Assembly (NCBI RefSeq): GCF_014323705.1
Contig: NZ_JABVEC010000016.1
Location: 62,001-126,000 of the forward strand
Source: Actinomadura alba
GTDB lineage: Bacteria > Actinomycetota > Actinomycetes > Streptosporangiales > Streptosporangiaceae
Length of the DNA: 64,000 nucleotides
Direction: 5' to 3'
The position numbers and the translations under genes are program-made. The notes under the pieces are model-generated. The model did not search any database and had not been told where the DNA came from. It worked only from the letters and a program-made list of their open reading frames with translations. Of the stretch, positions 61,186 to 64,000 are shown piece after piece. Each line of letters opens with the position of its first letter. The first letter of the stretch is position 1.

Positions 61186-61928
61186 TTAGCGCTCTCCGCG
61201 AGGCCGTGGCGGGGCGGATGACCGGTGACGGGCACCTGCCGCCGGTCCTCGGCGATCCGGCCGTCCACGAGCCGGATGATCCGCTTGGCGTGTGCGGCGA
61301 CGTCGGCCTCGTGGGTGATGACCACGATGGTGCGCCCGGCCAGGCTGAGCCGATCCAGGATGTTCAGCACGTCGGCGGTCGACCTGGTGTCGAGGTTGCC
61401 GGTCGGCTCGTCGGCCAGCAGCAGAGCCGGCGCCGTCACCAGCGCCCGCGCCACCGCCACGCGCTGCTGCTGCCCGCCCGACAGCTCGTTCGGTTCGTGA
61501 TCGACGCGGTCCGCCAGCCCGACCTGCTCCAGCGCCGCCAGCGCGCGTCGCCGCCGGGGTTCTCTGCGCACCCCGCCGTACGCCAGCGGCAGCTCGACGT
61601 TCGCCAGCGCGGTCATCCTGGGGATCAGGTTGAACGACTGGAAGATGAAGCCGATCCTGCGGTTGCGCAGGATGGAGAGGCGGCGTTCGTCGAGGCGGCC
61701 GACATCGATGCCGTCCAGGCGATAGCGGCCCTCTGTCGGCACGTCCAGGCAGCCGAGGATGTTCATCAGCGTCGACTTGCCCGAACCCGACGCCCCCATG
61801 ATCGCCACATGGTCGCCCCGTTCCACCACCAGCGACACCCCGCGCAGCGCGTGCACGGCCGTGTCGCCGGTGCCGTACACCTTGGTCGCCTCACGTACGT
61901 CCAGGACCGGCGGCACGGCGGCGCTCAT
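61182..61928 (-). CDS. MacB/LolD-type ABC transporter ATPase
   Basis: 248 residues. Walker A MGASGSGKSTLMNILGCLDV, Q-loop GFIFQSFNLIPRMTALANVE, signature LSGGQQQRVAVARALVTAPA, Walker B LLLADEPTGNLDTRSTADVL, and His-loop VITHEADVAAHAKRII are present. Its start and stop overlap its neighbours by 4 bp (ATGA), so the four genes form one translationally coupled unit. Confidence 0.94.
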   Translation of the reverse strand: MSAAVPPVLDVREATKVYGTGDTAVHALRGVSLVVERGDHVAIMGASGSGKSTLMNILGCLDVPTEGRYRLDGIDVGRLDERRLSILRNRRIGFIFQSFNLIPRMTALANVELPLAYGGVRREPRRRRALAALEQVGLADRVDHEPNELSGGQQQRVAVARALVTAPALLLADEPTGNLDTRSTADVLNILDRLSLAGRTIVVITHEADVAAHAKRIIRLVDGRIAEDRRQVPVTGHPPRHGLAESAK

Positions 61929-63160
61929 CCGCGACCCCCGCCGCCGCCGCCGGCACCGCCACCGCCGAGACCGCCGCCGACGCCGCCGGGCGGGCGGCCC
62001 CCCTGACGGCCACCGCCGGGGAATCCTCCGCCCGGCTGGAGGCCGCCTCCCGTGCCGCCGGTAGTGATCGGGATGACCACCTCTTCGCCCTCGGCCAGCC
62101 CGGATCTGATCTCGGTGCCCTGGGCGCCCGTCACGCCGATCTGGACCCTCTTGGCGACCGGCTCGCCGTTCTCCCGCACCATGACCATGCTCTGGCCGCC
62201 CGCCGTCCGTACCGCCGCCGAGGGGACGTACAGCACATTCGAGGCCCGGGCGACGACGATCTCGATACTCGCCGTCTGGCCGAGACGCACCGCCGGCGGG
62301 GTTCCGGTCAATGTGATCGTCGCGCCGTACCGTACGACGTTGTCGGTGGTCGTCGGGGCCGGGGCGATCGCGGTGACCTTGCCCTCGGCGGTGACCCCGG
62401 TCAGCGCGTCGAACGAGACGGTGGCGGGCTGGCCCGCCTTCAGCTTGGTGGTGTCCGTCTCGGTGAAGCTTCCCTCGATCTGGAGCTTCGTGGTGTCGGC
62501 CAACTCGATGAAGCCGGTCCCGGTGGAGGAGCCGGACGACGACCCGGCGGACGACGAGGAGCCCGCACCGTTCGGGTTCCCGGTCGCGCCCGTCGTGTTC
62601 GAGCCTCCCGAGGACGTGGTGCCGGAGGCCGACGAACCGCCACCCGATCCGCCCGAGGCACCGCCCACCGTCCCGTTGACGGCCGTGACGGTGCCGGAGA
62701 ACGGGGCCTTCAACACCGTGCCGTCGACCTGCCGGACCGCGCTGTTGTAGGCGTTCTTCGCCGACACGTAACTGGAATACCCCTGCGGGGTGGACGTGTC
62801 CGCGTCCTCGGCCGCTGCCAGGTTCGCCTCGGCCGCAGCGAGGTTCTCCAGCGCCTCCGTCCGGTCGAGCCGGGCGAGCGCCGCTCCCTTTTTGACCTTC
62901 TGCCCCACCTTTACGTTGATCTTGGCCACGGTCCCGGATGTCGTGAAGCTCAGCGAGCGGGTCGCGGCGCTCTCGACCGATCCGGAGGCGGTGACCGACT
63001 GCTGCACCGTGCCGCGCATGACCTGGGCGGCCCGGGTCGCCGCGTCGGCGCTGCCGCCGTCACCGGCGAGGGCCAGGCAGGCGATGCCGACCCCACCGGC
63101 CAGCAAGACGCCCAATGTGCCGTTGAGCAGCACATTGCGACGCCTGTAGTCGAATTTCAT
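61925..63160 (-). CDS. MacA/HlyD-like membrane fusion protein
   Basis: 411 residues from ATG 63160 (MKFDYRRRNVLLNGTLGVLL, one N-terminal TM). Lipoyl halves: SFTTSGTVAKINVKVGQKVK and LKAPFSGTVTAVNGTVGG, separated by a short helical hairpin (EALENLAAAEANLAAAEDAD). A Gly/Ser-rich insert follows, then beta-barrel regions (GQPATVSFDALTGVTAEGKV, VRLGQTASIEIVV, VAKRVQIGVTG, LAEGEEVVIP) and a Gly-rich C-terminus. First gene of the operon. Gram-positive MacA analogues link the permease to the wall. Confidence 0.9.
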   Translation of the reverse strand: MKFDYRRRNVLLNGTLGVLLAGGVGIACLALAGDGGSADAATRAAQVMRGTVQQSVTASGSVESAATRSLSFTTSGTVAKINVKVGQKVKKGAALARLDRTEALENLAAAEANLAAAEDADTSTPQGYSSYVSAKNAYNSAVRQVDGTVLKAPFSGTVTAVNGTVGGASGGSGGGSSASGTTSSGGSNTTGATGNPNGAGSSSSAGSSSGSSTGTGFIELADTTKLQIEGSFTETDTTKLKAGQPATVSFDALTGVTAEGKVTAIAPAPTTTDNVVRYGATITLTGTPPAVRLGQTASIEIVVARASNVLYVPSAAVRTAGGQSMVMVRENGEPVAKRVQIGVTGAQGTEIRSGLAEGEEVVIPITTGGTGGGLQPGGGFPGGGRQGGRPPGGVGGGLGGGGAGGGGGGRG

Positions 63161-63323
63161 GTCAACCGAGGGTGGCGGTCGCCGCTTGGGTAACCGTGAT
63201 GGCTGCATGAAAGTTCGATGAGATCTTGGGACCGGGACAGAACGCATTGCGGGCCGCGACCTCGCCGGCGCAGCAGGCGATCGTGTGGGCGCGGGCGGAC
63301 GGTGAGTGGCGGCTCTCAGGACG
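63161..63323. promoter_or_regulatory. Intergenic region upstream of the exporter operon
   Basis: The leftward operon's promoter must lie here (between 63160 and the stop of the GH12 gene at 63324). TTGGGTAACCG near 63185 and a TCATCGAACTTTCATG-like stretch near 63205-63220 are candidates. Nothing coding was found. Confidence 0.35.
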
Positions 63324-64000
63324 TCACGCGGTTCCCGCCCTGCGCCGCGGTTCGCGGCCTCCGACGCTCGAGTAGTACGACGTCGTGCTGAGCTGGCCCG
63401 AGCCGGTGAAGACGCCGGCGCCCGCCTCGACGCCACTGAGGTACTTCCCCGAGCTAAGTCCCAGGTTGGAGCGGAGGTAGTCGAGGAAGTCCCCGAGGTC
63501 GAGGTTGACCGACGAGGTGTTCTCGCTGCGGACGAACGTGTAGACCTGCCAGCCCTTCACGCCCTCGTAGAGGTCCCACGTGGTGTCGTCGACACGTACC
63601 GCGCCGATTCTGTTGCCCAGCGGCTGCGTGCCCCCGGAGCGGTAGAGCCAGACCGCGACCTCGTCGGTCGGCGACGAGTCGGCGCCGGGCTTTGCCTCGT
63701 CGTGCAGCCACAGGTCGTAGCCGATGGTGAAGCGGCCTGAGGACGGCGGCTGGAATCTCCATGCGCTCTTGACGCTGCGGTCTTCCGACAGCCGGGTCGG
63801 CAGCCCGGTGCCCGAGGTCTTCCATCCCCAGCGCCAGCCGAGCACGCTGCCGGTGAAGGACTTGACCGATTCGGGCCGGCCGCTCCAGCTCCAGCTGGTG
63901 CCCCAGCCGATCGCCGAACGAGTCCGCCAGTTGTCCCAGACGCACTGCCAACCCTTACCGGCGGCCGCCTCGATGTCGTTGACGAGCCAGTACCTGCCGG
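63324..64000 (-). CDS. Glycoside hydrolase family 12-like protein (endoglucanase/xyloglucanase), partial
   Basis: The minus frame is open to the window edge, giving the C-terminal ~225 residues; the N-terminus is missing. It reads GRYWLVNDIEAAAGKGWQCV at the window end, then SWSWSGRPESVKSFTGSVLG, FTIGYDLWLHDEAKPG, EVAVWLYRSGGTQPLG (with the GH12 nucleophile Glu, E-V-x-V/I-W), VKGWQVYTFVRSENTSSVNL, GVEAGAGVFTGSGQLSTTSY. This is the beta-jelly-roll clan GH-C. It is almost surely secreted and acts on beta-glucans. It ends with an Arg-rich tail REPRRRAGTA. Confidence 0.83.
   Translation of the reverse strand, partial: GRYWLVNDIEAAAGKGWQCVWDNWRTRSAIGWGTSWSWSGRPESVKSFTGSVLGWRWGWKTSGTGLPTRLSEDRSVKSAWRFQPPSSGRFTIGYDLWLHDEAKPGADSSPTDEVAVWLYRSGGTQPLGNRIGAVRVDDTTWDLYEGVKGWQVYTFVRSENTSSVNLDLGDFLDYLRSNLGLSSGKYLSGVEAGAGVFTGSGQLSTTSYYSSVGGREPRRRAGTA

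Overview
The window is high-GC DNA from a filamentous-type actinomycete. Supporting signs are the paired XRE (DUF5753)/DUF397 genes, DUF222-HNH proteins, an ECF-type sigma factor with a membrane-spanning C-terminal extension, NarL- and MprAB-type two-component systems, GTG starts, and the very strong GC bias of the third codon position. I cannot name the genus.

Left flank (1-20.9 kb). This is ordinary accessory and envelope content: a partial sigma factor, a NERD protein, an autoregulated-looking MerR gene coupled to a VIT-VWA protein, small secreted proteins (one a fasciclin), a PQQ-type sugar dehydrogenase lipoprotein, an XRE/DUF397 pair, a cyclase-fold protein, a MerR/polysaccharide deacetylase divergon, a DUF222-HNH gene, an ABC transporter, and a NarL-type two-component system. 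Beside the last lie a decayed second copy and other relics.

Biosynthetic cluster (20.9-37.9 kb). A ten-gene leftward operon starts at 34145. It encodes an FAD aromatic hydroxylase, a phytanoyl-CoA-type dioxygenase, two KAS III-like acyltransferases, an iterative type I PKS (KS-AT-DH-ACP, the orsellinate-synthase architecture), a split transketolase, a trehalose-phosphate-synthase-family glycosyltransferase with altered acceptor residues, a bicupin and a phosphosugar isomerase (SIS). A P450 and an aldo/keto reductase run divergently, and a second P450 converges on them. The inferred product is an aromatic (orsellinate-like) acyl ester of an unusual, possibly non-reducing, sugar. I know of no described cluster with this exact combination.

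Orphan region (38-41.2 kb). Five small unrecognised cytosolic proteins lie here; they may be immunity-like.

tRNA-Thr integration hotspot (41.6-53.75 kb). An intact tRNA-Thr(CGT) at 53672-53744 (minus) is followed on its 3' side by two further copies of its 3' half, each next to integrase debris. This is a stack of at least two, probably three, tRNA-integrated elements. The 9.3-kb element carries a remarkable cargo: a glutamate-1-semialdehyde aminomutase homologue, a glycosyltransferase-like protein and an MFS exporter (both visibly AT-richer), glutamyl-tRNA reductase (HemA), a HemB homologue that has lost both catalytic lysines, and hydroxymethylbilane synthase (HemC). I regard this as the strongest candidate for an undescribed system: C5-pathway tetrapyrrole enzymes apparently redirected to a specialised metabolite.

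Right flank (53.8-64 kb). Chromosomal-type genes follow: a secreted tripeptidyl-aminopeptidase-like hydrolase, an MprAB-type two-component system, a phytase-like esterase, a MacAB-like exporter operon with a DUF5666 protein, and a partial GH12 glycosidase.
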